Source of the DNA: Dyella sp. RRB7
Lineage (GTDB): Bacteria; Pseudomonadota; Gammaproteobacteria; Xanthomonadales; Rhodanobacteraceae
DNA length: 64,000 nucleotides
Assembly (NCBI RefSeq): GCF_022761115.1
Contig: NZ_JAKWJS010000003.1
Location: 248,001 to 312,000, forward strand
Direction of reading: 5' to 3'
Shown here: one piece after another, positions 55,647-64,000 of the stretch
Layout: every line of letters starts with the position of its first letter
Position numbering within the stretch: the stretch's first letter is position 1
The notes under the pieces: generated by a model
Database searches by the model: none
What the model was told of the DNA's origin: nothing
Seen by the model: the letters and a program-made list of their open reading frames with translations, nothing else
Made by a program: the position numbers and the translations under genes

Positions 55647-56663
55647 TCAGGCCGCGCGGACGCGCTTGACGATGGCATCGCCAAAGCTGGAGGTGCTGCC
55701 CTTGCCGCCCAGGTCCGGCGTCACGCTGTCGCGGTCGTGGGTCATGGTGTCACGGATGGCGGTGCGGATCTTGTTGCCCTTGTCCACCATGCCCAGGTGG
55801 TCGAGCATGTCGGATGCGGCCAGCAGCAGCGCACACGGATTGGCGATGCCCTTGCCGGCGATGTCCGGCGCCGAGCCATGCACGGCCTCGAAGATGGCCG
55901 CCTCAGTGCCGATGTTGTCGCCCGGGGCCAGGCCCAGGCCACCGACCAGGCCGGCGCACAGGTCGGAAAGGATGTCGCCGAACAGGTTGGTGGTGACGAT
56001 GACGTCGAACTGCTCCGGCTTCATCACCAACTGCATGCAGGCGTTGTCAACGATCATCTCGTTGAACTCGATCTGCGGGTATTCCTTGGCGATCTCGCGG
56101 GCCACGTTGAGGAACAGGCCCGAGGCGGTCTTGATGATGTTGGCCTTGTGCACGGCCGTGACCTTCTTGCGGCCCTTCTTCACGGCCAGCTCGAAGGCGT
56201 AGCGCACGATGCGGCTGCTGCCCTTGCGGGTATTGCGGATCATCGAGATGGCGGTCTCGCCGTCCTCGGACAGGGACTGGCCCTCGGCCAGGTAGGCGCC
56301 TTCGGTGTTCTCGCGCACCGTGATGATGTCGATGTTGTCGAAGCGCGCCTTGGTGCCCGGGAAGCTGATCGCCGGACGCACGTTGGCGTACAGGTCGAAG
56401 TGGCGGCGCAGCGTGACGTTGATGGAGGTGAAGCCACCGCCCACCGGCGTGGTCAGCGGACCCTTTAGGGCCACCTTGTGCTTGGCGATGGCATCGAGCG
56501 TGGACTGCGGCAGCAGGTCGCCCTGCTTCTCCAGCGCGACCATGCCGGCCTCGACGAACTCGTAGGACAGACCGCAGTCCAGCGCATCGAGCACGCGCAA
56601 CGTGGCGTTCATGATCTCGGGGCCGATACCGTCGCCCGGAATCACGGCAATGGTCTTGCTCAT
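55647..56663 (-). CDS. icd: NAD-dependent isocitrate dehydrogenase (leuB-like, homodimeric type)
   Basis: 338-residue beta-decarboxylating dehydrogenase. It shows VIPGDGIGPEI, the substrate helix GFTSINVTLRRHFDLYANVRP, TVRENTEGAY and the metal site NLFGDILSDL, with EAVHGSAPDIAGKGIANP at the cofactor site. The Ser in the substrate helix and the NTEG sequence fit isocitrate rather than isopropylmalate. The NAD-type enzyme is known from Xanthomonas. AAGGAG precedes the ATG. The 198 bp upstream has a GC-rich hairpin but no gene. Confidence 0.9.
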   Translation of the reverse strand: MSKTIAVIPGDGIGPEIMNATLRVLDALDCGLSYEFVEAGMVALEKQGDLLPQSTLDAIAKHKVALKGPLTTPVGGGFTSINVTLRRHFDLYANVRPAISFPGTKARFDNIDIITVRENTEGAYLAEGQSLSEDGETAISMIRNTRKGSSRIVRYAFELAVKKGRKKVTAVHKANIIKTASGLFLNVAREIAKEYPQIEFNEMIVDNACMQLVMKPEQFDVIVTTNLFGDILSDLCAGLVGGLGLAPGDNIGTEAAIFEAVHGSAPDIAGKGIANPCALLLAASDMLDHLGMVDKGNKIRTAIRDTMTHDRDSVTPDLGGKGSTSSFGDAIVKRVRAA

Positions 56664-56861
56664 GGGGACACTCCTTGGGATAAGAATCGCGCACCCCCGC
56701 GACGGGGTCGCGCAGGGATGTAAATCCTGTCAATTATCGCCCATGCGGCGCATGGCGGCCAGTGAAAAGCCCCTGGCCGGCATCGCAAATCCTCGCATGC
56801 TGCATTGAATAAACTCGCATGCGTCAAGGTGGCGACAAGGAGTGGCCGCCACCCGCGTCAG

Positions 56862-57272
56862 TCAGGCGTGGCTGGCGCAGTCCGCGGCCGGCTGGCCCGC
56901 CTCGCCCGATTCAAGCTGGTCGAGGAAATCCACCGCGCGGCGCAGATGTGGAATGACGATGGAGCCACCCACCACCAAGCCTACGCTGAAGGTCTCGAAG
57001 AACTCCTCGCGCGTCACGCCGGCTTCCTTGCATTGCGCCACGTGATAGCTGATGCAGTCGTCGCAGCGCAGCACCATGGAGGCGACCAGGCCCAGCAGTT
57101 CCTTGGTCTTCACGTCCAGCGCGCCGGCCTTGTAGGTCTGCGTATCCAGCGCGAAGAAGCGCCGCACCACCTGGTTGTCCTCGGACAGGATGCGTTCGTT
57201 CATGCGCTGGCGGAACGCGGTGAACTCGGCCACCCGGTCCTTGCCGGCCTGCTCGTCGGCGGGCTTGCTCAT
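56862..57272 (-). CDS. Carboxymuconolactone decarboxylase/AhpD-like protein
   Basis: 136-residue all-helical CMD-family protein. The motif LRCDDCISYHV gives the AhpD-type C-x2-C-x3-H active site, pointing to a thiol-disulfide or peroxidase role rather than ring decarboxylation. The start overlaps the glutaredoxin stop (ATGA). A redox partnership with that protein is inferred from the coupling. It could equally be a general alkylhydroperoxidase-like enzyme. Confidence 0.85.
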   Translation of the reverse strand: MSKPADEQAGKDRVAEFTAFRQRMNERILSEDNQVVRRFFALDTQTYKAGALDVKTKELLGLVASMVLRCDDCISYHVAQCKEAGVTREEFFETFSVGLVVGGSIVIPHLRRAVDFLDQLESGEAGQPAADCASHA

Positions 57273-57532
57273 GCGGTGGTCCCCAGCAGTTCGGCCAGCT
57301 TGCCGCTGCGGTCGGCGGCGACCAGGTCGTCGAACCCGCCCACGTGATGATCGTTGATGAAGATCTGCGGCACCGTGCGGCGACCGCCGCTACGCGCCAG
57401 CATGGCTTCGCGCTGTGCGGGATCGGTGTCGATGCGCACTTCGCTCCATTCCAGTCCCTTGGACTTGAGCAGGTTCTTGGCGGACACGCAGTAAGGACAC
57501 ACTGCGGTGGAATAGACCTCGATCTTGGGCAC
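57269..57532 (-). CDS. grxC: Glutaredoxin 3 (dithiol)
   Basis: 87-residue glutaredoxin with active site CPYC (VCPYCVSAKNLL), the cis-Pro motif RRTVPQIFIND and GSH-binding HVGGFDDL. The start is GTG at 57532 with CCGGAG upstream, giving the normal beginning PKIEVYST. The frame to 57637 adds unconserved residues. It is translated just before the AhpD-like protein. Confidence 0.94.
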   Translation of the reverse strand: MPKIEVYSTAVCPYCVSAKNLLKSKGLEWSEVRIDTDPAQREAMLARSGGRRTVPQIFINDHHVGGFDDLVAADRSGKLAELLGTTA

Positions 57533-57790
57533 GGGAAGCTCCGGAACCGAAAAAATGTACGACACGCCCAAGGTGGGGTTTATCCCACCCGGACACAAGC
57601 GTGATAACACTGAACTGACACCATAAGCGGCGGTCACTAATGATATTGTCGCTGACCTATGCGCATGGCACCACGTCTACCGAAAATGGCTTCAGGAAAC
57701 CGCCTCCGCCCGCGCCCGGAGTCAGCTGCATGCGGTTCAGGAAAGGACAGGAAACGGCATGTCGAAGCACACCCCGCAGGCAGGACGCCA

Positions 57791-59473
57791 ATGAGCCGCC
57801 TGTCGCCCACCCGCCTGCTGACGGCGCTGCTCTGCGCCGGCCTGACGCTCAGCGCCAGCGCCCAGGACAAGGACGTACGCCTGCCCGACCTGGGCAGCTC
57901 GGCCAACGCGCTGATCTCCCCCCAGGAGGCGCAGGACTACGGCGCGGCCATGCTGCGCCAGATGCGGGCGCTCGACATGGTGGTGGACGACCCCATGCTC
58001 GACGACTACATCAACAACCTGGGCTATCGCCTGGTGGCCGGCAGCGAGAAGCCCAAGGAACATTTCCAGTTCTTCATCGCCAAGGACCCGGTCATCAACG
58101 CCTTCGCCGCCCCCGGCGGCTATATCGCGGTGAACTCGGGCCTGATCATCATCACCAACAGCGAAAGCGAGCTGGCCGGCGTGATGGCCCACGAAATCGG
58201 CCATATCACCCAGAACCACCTGGAACGCGCCTTCGAGGCCTCCAAAAAGGACACGCCGCTGATGGCGCTGATCCTGCTGGGCGCCCTCGCCGCCGGCGCC
58301 GGCGCGGGTGCCGGCGATGCGGCCGGCGCCATCCTGCTGGGTGGCCAGGGCGCGCTGATGCAGCGCCAGATCAACTTCACCCGCAAGGACGAGACCGAGG
58401 CCGACCGCGCGGGCATCCAGACGCTGGCGAACGCCGGCTACGACCCCAACGCCATGGCCTCGTTCTTCGAACGCATGGAGGACACCATGCGCGTCGGCTC
58501 GGGCGGCGACCTGGGCGGCGTTCCCGCACTGCTGCAGGATCACCCGGTCAACGAGGCGCGCATCAGCGACGCCAAGGCGCGCGCCGTCGCCCTGCTGAAC
58601 CAGCAGAAGCAGCGTCCCTCGGGGTCCACCCTGGACAAGAGCCAGTGGGAAAAAAGCACAGCACCGATTCCCTACGTGAAAGACCCCACCGCCCTGCTGG
58701 CCAGCCGCAAGGGCGACCTGGATACCTACCTGCTGATGCGCGAACGGGTACGGGTGCTGTCCGGCGATGCCGGCCAGCTGTCCACCTACTACGCCTCCAA
58801 CCTGCAGACGAATCACGGCTTCAACACGCCGTCCAACCATTACGGGTACGCGCTGGCCCTGATCCGCAGCAACCGCGGCGCCAAGGCCGTCGACGAATTG
58901 CAGCCGCTGCTGACGGCGCATCCGGACAGCCAGGTGCTGCGCCTGGCCATGGCCGACGCCAAGCTCCAGGCGGGCCGCCGCGCCGAGGCCCTGACCATGT
59001 ATGCCGACCTGAACACCCAATCCCCGCGCAATCACGCCATCGCACTGGGCTATGCCACCGCGCTCACCGAGGGCGGCACCGCGGACGAGGCCAGGCAGGC
59101 GGCCGCCATGCTGCAGCCGATGCTGGACAATAACGACGAGCCCGAGCTGTACCAGTCGTACGCACGCGCCAGCACCAAGGCTGGCGATCCGATCCGGGCG
59201 GGCGAGGCCTTCGCCGATGCGGCCTACCTGTCCGGCCGCCCGTTCGATGCCATGGAGCAGCTCAAGCGGCTGCTGCAGCGCCCGGATCTGGACTACTACG
59301 CCCGTGCCCGCATCCAGGCCCGCATCAACGACCTGACCCCGCTGGTGATGGAACTGCGCAAGCGCAAGATCCAGACCGACGACAACCCGGACGGGCGCAG
59401 CCAGCAGCCGCTGCAAAATAGTGCCAATTGCCAGGGCAGGTTCTGCTTCAGCGCCAGCGGGAACGGGCGTTAA
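57791..59473 (+). CDS. bepA: Periplasmic M48 metalloprotease-chaperone BepA-like
   Basis: 560-residue protein with a signal peptide (about 1-24, ending SASA). An M48 protease domain has zinc motif HEIGH (residues 134-138) and the downstream E-A-D ligand region (DETEADRAG). A C-terminal TPR region (about 330-530) follows. BepA helps assemble or degrade LptD and other outer-membrane proteins. A Gly/Ala-rich hydrophobic stretch (about 160-185) follows the active site, as in the family. The ATG at 57791 has AGGACG upstream; the frame to 57659 lacks a signal peptide. Confidence 0.93.
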   Translation: MSRLSPTRLLTALLCAGLTLSASAQDKDVRLPDLGSSANALISPQEAQDYGAAMLRQMRALDMVVDDPMLDDYINNLGYRLVAGSEKPKEHFQFFIAKDPVINAFAAPGGYIAVNSGLIIITNSESELAGVMAHEIGHITQNHLERAFEASKKDTPLMALILLGALAAGAGAGAGDAAGAILLGGQGALMQRQINFTRKDETEADRAGIQTLANAGYDPNAMASFFERMEDTMRVGSGGDLGGVPALLQDHPVNEARISDAKARAVALLNQQKQRPSGSTLDKSQWEKSTAPIPYVKDPTALLASRKGDLDTYLLMRERVRVLSGDAGQLSTYYASNLQTNHGFNTPSNHYGYALALIRSNRGAKAVDELQPLLTAHPDSQVLRLAMADAKLQAGRRAEALTMYADLNTQSPRNHAIALGYATALTEGGTADEARQAAAMLQPMLDNNDEPELYQSYARASTKAGDPIRAGEAFADAAYLSGRPFDAMEQLKRLLQRPDLDYYARARIQARINDLTPLVMELRKRKIQTDDNPDGRSQQPLQNSANCQGRFCFSASGNGR

Positions 59474-59595
59474 TCTCCGCCCGGGAGGAGACGCGCCGCA
59501 GCCTTGATGTGGCGGCAGTGTGAAATGTCATCGCGGCGTAACATTGGAACGCTGCAATATTTGCGTCACAGCCCCTCCCCCAGCGGATTTTACGC

Positions 59596-60285
59596 GTGCA
59601 CAAACGCATCCTGATCGTCGAAGACGAAGCATCGATCCGCGACATGGTCGCCTTTGCCCTGCGCAAGGCCGGCATGGACGCCATTCACGCCGCCGATGCG
59701 CGCGCCGCCCAGCTGGCCATCGCCGAACAGGTGCCGGACCTGATCCTGCTCGACTGGATGCTGCCCGGCACCAGCGGCCTGGATCTGGCCCGCCGCCTGC
59801 GCAAGGAGGAGCTGAGCCGCGAGATCCCGATCATCATGCTCACCGCGCGCGGCGAGGAAATGGATCGCGTCAACGGCCTGGAGGCCGGTGTCGACGACTA
59901 CGTGATCAAGCCCTTCTCCACCCGCGAACTGGTCGCCCGCATCAAGGCGGTACTGCGCCGCAGCCAGGGCGACGATGGTTCAGGCATGGTGGAACTGGGT
60001 GGCCTGCGCATCGACGGCCCGGCCCATCGCGTGTTTGCGGGTGACGAACCGGTGACCATCGGCCCCACCGAATACCGACTGCTGTATTTCTTCATGACCC
60101 ATCCGGAACGCGTCTACTCGCGCGCGCAGCTGCTCGACCATGTGTGGGGCGGCAGCGTGTACGTGGAAGAACGCACCGTGGATGTGCACATCCGCCGCCT
60201 GCGCAAGACGCTGGAGCCATGGAAGCTCGATGACATGGTGCAGACCGTGCGCGGCGCGGGCTATCGCTTCTCCGCCAGCGTCTGA
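59596..60285 (+). CDS. phoB: Phosphate regulon response regulator PhoB
   Basis: 229-residue OmpR-type regulator. The receiver domain (about 1-120) has [11 protein letters not shown], the phosphoacceptor Asp in LLDWMLPG, and [10 protein letters not shown]. The winged helix (about 130-229) ends [15 protein letters not shown] and VRGAGYRFS. The start is GTG. The W-M-L-P-G after the acceptor Asp is PhoB-like. It is followed after 81 bp by phoR. No clear Pho box was found in the 122 bp upstream. Confidence 0.93.
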   Translation: MHKRILIVEDEASIRDMVAFALRKAGMDAIHAADARAAQLAIAEQVPDLILLDWMLPGTSGLDLARRLRKEELSREIPIIMLTARGEEMDRVNGLEAGVDDYVIKPFSTRELVARIKAVLRRSQGDDGSGMVELGGLRIDGPAHRVFAGDEPVTIGPTEYRLLYFFMTHPERVYSRAQLLDHVWGGSVYVEERTVDVHIRRLRKTLEPWKLDDMVQTVRGAGYRFSASV

Positions 60286-60366
60286 CGCTCCTGCCGCTAT
60301 TGCGGGAGCTCAGGCTTTTGCCGATGCTGGCGCACCGCCAGCCCGGCACTTTTGACTGATCTCCCT

Positions 60367-61629
60367 ATGCAAAACACCTTCGACCGCTCCTGGATGCTGC
60401 CGGCCGCACTTGCCGCCGGCTTGCTTGCGGGCGCCGTCGTCGGCTGGCTAGCGGGCGGCCATGTCGCCACCGGCACCGCCGTGGTGGCCATCGCGGAAAT
60501 CGTCTTGCTGCTGTCCCGAATCCGTCATCAAGCGCCATTCATGATGACGCAAAATTCCCCGGTGAATTCCCTTCAGCATGACCGTTTCATGACGCGTTCC
60601 CGCCGCATAGCTTCCAGTCTGCGCGACCTGCGCAGCGCCGCCGGCAGTCTGCCGGACGCGGTCGTGCTGCTCGACAACGAGCAGCACGTCCGCTGGTTCA
60701 ATCACGCCGCCGAGGACCTGCTCGGCCTGCGCCGGCCACAGGATCGCGGTGCCTACCTGGAAGAACGCCTGGGGGCCACCGAGCTCGCCGGCTGGCTCAA
60801 GGATGGCGCGCGCGAACCGCTCAACGACGTCACCGCGCCCGGCCATCCCAATCGCCACATTAACGTGACGTTGCTGCCGTTCGGTCGTCGCCAGCGCCTG
60901 CTGCTGGCCCGCGATATCAGCCACCTCACGCGGCTGGAGCAGATTCGCCGGGATTTCGTGGCCAACGTATCGCACGAGTTGCGCACGCCGCTCACGGTGA
61001 TCCACGGCTATCTCGAACTGATCGATCCGGAAGACGTGCCCGAACTGGCGCCCGTGATCAACGAGATGCGTGCTCAATCCAAGCGCATGGGCCAGATCGT
61101 CGAGGACCTGCTCACGCTGTCGCGCCTGGAAACCCAGGACCATGTCGCGGAAGAGCGCGTACAGATGACGCCGTTGCTGGTCTCGATGCGCAAGGAAGCC
61201 GAGGCCCTGAGCCAGGGGCGCCACCAGATCACCCTGGAAAACACCGCCGAAGTCGATCTGCTCGGCTCGCCGAAAGATCTGCACAGCGCGCTGTCGAATC
61301 TGGTGAGCAACGCCGTGCGCTACACGCCCACCGGCGGCCACATCACCATTCGCTGGCGGCGTACGCCGGATGGCGCGGTGTATTCGGTCACCGACACCGG
61401 CTACGGCATTCCCGCCTCGCACCTGGCGCGACTCACCGAGCGCTTCTATCGCGTGTCGTCCAGCCGTTCCCGCGAAAGCGGCGGCACCGGGCTTGGCCTC
61501 TCCATCGTCAAGCACGTGCTGAACCTGCACCAGGCGCGCCTGGATATCCAGAGCGAACCAGGCCAGGGCTCCACCTTCGCCTGCTGGTTCAGCAACGAGC
61601 GGCTGCTGGCGCCCGGCGAACCGGAATAA
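60367..61629 (+). CDS. phoR: Phosphate regulon sensor histidine kinase PhoR
   Basis: 420-residue kinase. The N-terminal membrane segments (about 10-50) are followed by a PAS-like domain (about 92-190, LPDAVVLLDNEQHVRWFN). HisKA has the phosphorylated His in FVANVSHELRTPLTV, and HATPase_c has LVSNAVRYTP, TDTGYGI and GGTGLGLSIVKHV. The ATG at 60367 is preferred; a TTG 15 nt upstream is the only earlier option. It senses phosphate through Pst/PhoU, which are not in this window. Confidence 0.93.
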   Translation: MQNTFDRSWMLPAALAAGLLAGAVVGWLAGGHVATGTAVVAIAEIVLLLSRIRHQAPFMMTQNSPVNSLQHDRFMTRSRRIASSLRDLRSAAGSLPDAVVLLDNEQHVRWFNHAAEDLLGLRRPQDRGAYLEERLGATELAGWLKDGAREPLNDVTAPGHPNRHINVTLLPFGRRQRLLLARDISHLTRLEQIRRDFVANVSHELRTPLTVIHGYLELIDPEDVPELAPVINEMRAQSKRMGQIVEDLLTLSRLETQDHVAEERVQMTPLLVSMRKEAEALSQGRHQITLENTAEVDLLGSPKDLHSALSNLVSNAVRYTPTGGHITIRWRRTPDGAVYSVTDTGYGIPASHLARLTERFYRVSSSRSRESGGTGLGLSIVKHVLNLHQARLDIQSEPGQGSTFACWFSNERLLAPGEPE

Positions 61630-61741
61630 GGCGTCGCCAACGGGGTGCGACCGCGCCCTCGCGGCACCGGCTGCTGAACGGACGTCACGCTACGCGGCAC
61701 TGCGCCATGTATCCAATCGCCGCATCGGCCAGAATGGCGGG

Positions 61742-63835
61742 ATGCGTCGTAAACCTGCCACCCCTTCGCCCATCGCCGATCAGGCCGCCCCCGAGCTGTA
61801 CTTCAGTCGCGAGCTGGCCGCACTCGAATTCAACTTCCGCGTACTGGCCCAGGCGCGCGACGCACGCATACCGCTGCTGGAACGGCTACGCTTCCTCAGC
61901 ATTGTCGCCAACAACCTCGACGAATTCTTCGAGGTGCGCGTGGCGATGCTCAAGCACCATCACATGTTCGGCTCGGCCGCGCCGGGACCGGATGGCATCT
62001 CCTCCGGCGAACTGCTGACGCGTATTCGCCATCGCGTGCTCGACCTGGTCGCCGAGCAGTATGTGACCTGGCGCGAGGAACTCGGACCGCAGCTCGCCGC
62101 GCAAGGCATCCAGTTCCTCACCCGCGAGCACTGGACCCGCCGCCAGCGTGGCTGGCTGCAGGGTTACTTCGAAAACGAAGTGCTGCCGGTGCTGTCGCCG
62201 CTGGGACTGGACCCGGCGCATCCGTTCCCGCGCATTCTCAACAAGACGCTGAACATTGCGGTGGTGCTGAAGGGCCGCGATGCGTTCGGCCGCGAGGGTC
62301 ACATGGCGCTGGTGCGTGCGCCGCGCTCGTTGCCGCGCGTCATCCGCCTGCCCGATGAAGTCTGTGACGGCGGCGCGCATTACGTCTTCCTGGCCGAGCT
62401 GCTGCAGGGCTTCGTCGATCAGATGTTCCCGGGCTTCAAGGTGGCCGGCTCGTACCAGTTCCGCGTCACCCGCAACAGCGAATTGATGGTGGAAGAGGCC
62501 GAGGTCGACAACCTGGCCCGCGCGCTCAGCGAGGAGCTGATTGGCCGTGGCTACGCGCGCCCGGTGCGGCTGGAGATCGGCAACGACTGCCCCAAGGCGA
62601 TCGTCTCCATGCTCATCGCCCACTTCGAGCTGGAGGAAACCGACGTCTATCGCTGCGATGGCCCGGTCAACATCATCCGCGCCGGCACCATCTACGATGG
62701 GCTGGACCGACCCGAGCTGAAGTTCCCTCGCTTCATTCCAAAGCTGCCTGCGGCCTTCGACGCCAGCCGCTGCAAATTCGAAGTGCTGCGCCAGCGCGAT
62801 GTGCTGATGCATCACCCTTACGAATCCTTCGCCGCCGTGGTCGACCTGCTGCGTCAGGCCACGCAAGACCCTGCCGTGCTGGCCATCAAGCAGACGCTGT
62901 ACCGTGCCGGCGTCGACACGCCGCTGGTGGACCTGCTGGTGGAGGCGGCGCGCAACGGCAAGGACGTCACCGTGGTGATCGAATTGCGCGCGCGCTTCGA
63001 CGAGGAGGCCAATATCCGCCTCGCCACGCGGCTGCAGGAGGCCGGCGTGCAGGTGGTCTATGGCGTGGTGGGCTACAAGACCCACGCCAAGATGTTGTTG
63101 ATCGTGCGCCGCGAGGACAACGCGCTGCGCCGCTACGTGCATCTGTCCACCGGCAACTACCACCAGGCCAATAGCCGCACCTATACCGATATCGGCCTGA
63201 TGACCGCGCATCCGGGCATCGGCGAGGATCTGCACAAGGTCTTCCAGCAATTGTCCGGCCTGGGGCCGGTAATCCATCTGCAGCACCTGCTGCATTCGCC
63301 CTTCACGCTCTACCGCAGCGTACTGGAGAAGATCGAGCGCGAGACCGCCCATGCGGAAGCCGGTCGCCCGGCACGCATCGTGGCCAAGCTCAATGCGCTC
63401 AACGAAGCCCATGTGATCCAGGCGCTGTACCGCGCTTCGCAAGCCGGCGTGGAGATCGACCTGATCGTCCGTGGCGCCTGCACGCTTCGCCCTGGCCTGC
63501 CCGGCATCTCCGAGCGCATTCGCGTGCGCTCGATCGTCGGCCGGTTCCTGGAGCACAGCCGCGTGTACTGGTTCGGCAACGACGGCGCGCCGGAAATCTA
63601 CTGCGCCAGCGCGGACTGGATGGAGCGCAACCTGATGCGTCGCATCGAGGTCGCATTCCCCATCCTGGACCCGCTGCTGGCCAGGCGCGTCTACGACGAA
63701 ACACTGGCGAACTACCTCGCCGACAACACCGAGGCGTGGCTGCTGGACAGCACGGGACGCTACACGCGGGCCCGGCCGGGTGATGCACCGCCCCATAGCG
63801 CGCAGCAGACGTTGCTCAGCAAACTGGTCCCGTAG
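61742..63835 (+). CDS. ppk: Polyphosphate kinase (PPK1)
   Basis: 697-residue enzyme that reversibly makes polyphosphate from ATP. ELAALEFNFRVLAQ and NNLDEFFEVRVA mark the N-terminal domain. The catalytic His is in GYKTHAKMLLIVRRE, and the second His region is FGNDGAPEIYCASADWMERN. The ATG at 61742 is followed by a short basic region. AGAAT lies 6 nt upstream, again with no clear Shine-Dalgarno. It is downstream of phoBR. Confidence 0.96.
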   Translation: MRRKPATPSPIADQAAPELYFSRELAALEFNFRVLAQARDARIPLLERLRFLSIVANNLDEFFEVRVAMLKHHHMFGSAAPGPDGISSGELLTRIRHRVLDLVAEQYVTWREELGPQLAAQGIQFLTREHWTRRQRGWLQGYFENEVLPVLSPLGLDPAHPFPRILNKTLNIAVVLKGRDAFGREGHMALVRAPRSLPRVIRLPDEVCDGGAHYVFLAELLQGFVDQMFPGFKVAGSYQFRVTRNSELMVEEAEVDNLARALSEELIGRGYARPVRLEIGNDCPKAIVSMLIAHFELEETDVYRCDGPVNIIRAGTIYDGLDRPELKFPRFIPKLPAAFDASRCKFEVLRQRDVLMHHPYESFAAVVDLLRQATQDPAVLAIKQTLYRAGVDTPLVDLLVEAARNGKDVTVVIELRARFDEEANIRLATRLQEAGVQVVYGVVGYKTHAKMLLIVRREDNALRRYVHLSTGNYHQANSRTYTDIGLMTAHPGIGEDLHKVFQQLSGLGPVIHLQHLLHSPFTLYRSVLEKIERETAHAEAGRPARIVAKLNALNEAHVIQALYRASQAGVEIDLIVRGACTLRPGLPGISERIRVRSIVGRFLEHSRVYWFGNDGAPEIYCASADWMERNLMRRIEVAFPILDPLLARRVYDETLANYLADNTEAWLLDSTGRYTRARPGDAPPHSAQQTLLSKLVP

Positions 63836-63907
63836 CAGCACGCGCGGCTTCGCGGCATGCCACCGGCATGAGAGAATCGCCACCTTGCAGCCCGACACGA
63901 GCCCCGC

Positions 63908-64000
63908 ATGAGCCAAGGCGATCAGACCCAGATCAAGGACGGCGAACTGATCGCTGCCGTGGACATGGGTTCCAACAGCTATCACATGGTGGTCGCCCGG
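63908..64000 (+). CDS. ppx: Exopolyphosphatase Ppx (start only; cut by window edge)
   Basis: The first 31 codons of a sugar-kinase/HSP70-fold phosphatase. LIAAVDMGSNSYHMVVAR matches the N-terminal phosphate-1 motif of Ppx/GppA. It lies 72 bp after ppk in the same direction, the usual ppk-ppx pairing. GppA cannot be strictly excluded from the fragment. Confidence 0.85.
   Translation, partial: MSQGDQTQIKDGELIAAVDMGSNSYHMVVAR

Noticed and set aside
59524-59560. Possible Pho box before phoB (TGTCATCGCGG followed by CGTAACATTGG)
   Set aside because: Only the first half resembles the consensus; the second 11-bp half does not match TGTCA, so it is not annotated.
61886-63985. 699-codon minus-strand frame opposite ppk
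   Set aside because: Antisense shadow of ppk.

Overview
The window reads as one 64 kb stretch of GC-rich chromosome from a gammaproteobacterium of the order Xanthomonadales (Lysobacterales), most probably Rhodanobacteraceae (Dyella, Luteibacter, Rhodanobacter or Frateuria type). This is inferred from gene content and order: a Xanthomonas-type minor pilin region, a leuB-like NAD isocitrate dehydrogenase, dapA-bamC next to gcvR-bcp, and murJ-ribF-ileS-lspA-ispH opposite rpsT. I saw no prophage, insertion sequence, CRISPR array or other mobile island. Nearly everything is core housekeeping with short intergenic gaps and frequent ATGA overlaps.

Region 1 (1-14034, minus strand) is the unusual part. 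It holds two complete minor-pilin/tip-adhesin modules in tandem: pilV-pilW-pilX-pilY1-pilE-(DUF4124)-fimT, followed after a 210 bp gap by a second pilV-pilW-pilX-pilY1 that runs off the left edge. Both pilV genes have the same type of upstream region: 21-bp-phased direct repeats resembling AlgR/LytTR sites, then a hairpin that buries the Shine-Dalgarno sequence, then TATCC-ATG. The two PilY1 proteins differ in their N-terminal halves.

Region 2 (14323-25600) is tRNA-Thr(CGT), then the isoprenoid, lipoprotein, translation and cell-wall genes ispH, lspA, ileS, ribF and murJ, then rpsT with a triplicated terminator, then obgE, rpmA and rplU and a DUF2059 protein with a lysine/alanine/proline-rich tail. 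Two REPIN-like inverted repeats lie here.

Region 3 (25593-37620) contains uvrA with a palindrome in its promoter, a coupled thioesterase, a DUF4139 protein, two crotonases, a four-gene FKBP-DUF1289-Nudix-sulfurtransferase operon, a DUF1684 protein and mutL. Region 4 (37700-48730) has nnr-tsaE-amiC-mutL with queG divergent, as in many gammaproteobacteria, then pgi, the pantothenate genes panD/panC/panB with folK and pcnB, and tRNA-Glu(CTC).

Region 5 (48777-64000) carries fdxA, dapA-bamC divergent from gcvR-bcp, a PIN-PhoH ATPase, thiD, an LpxO-type hydroxylase, NAD-isocitrate dehydrogenase, a coupled glutaredoxin/AhpD-like pair, the BepA-type protease, and a phosphate block phoB-phoR-ppk-ppx (ppx cut by the right edge). 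No intergenic gap exceeds about 300 bp.
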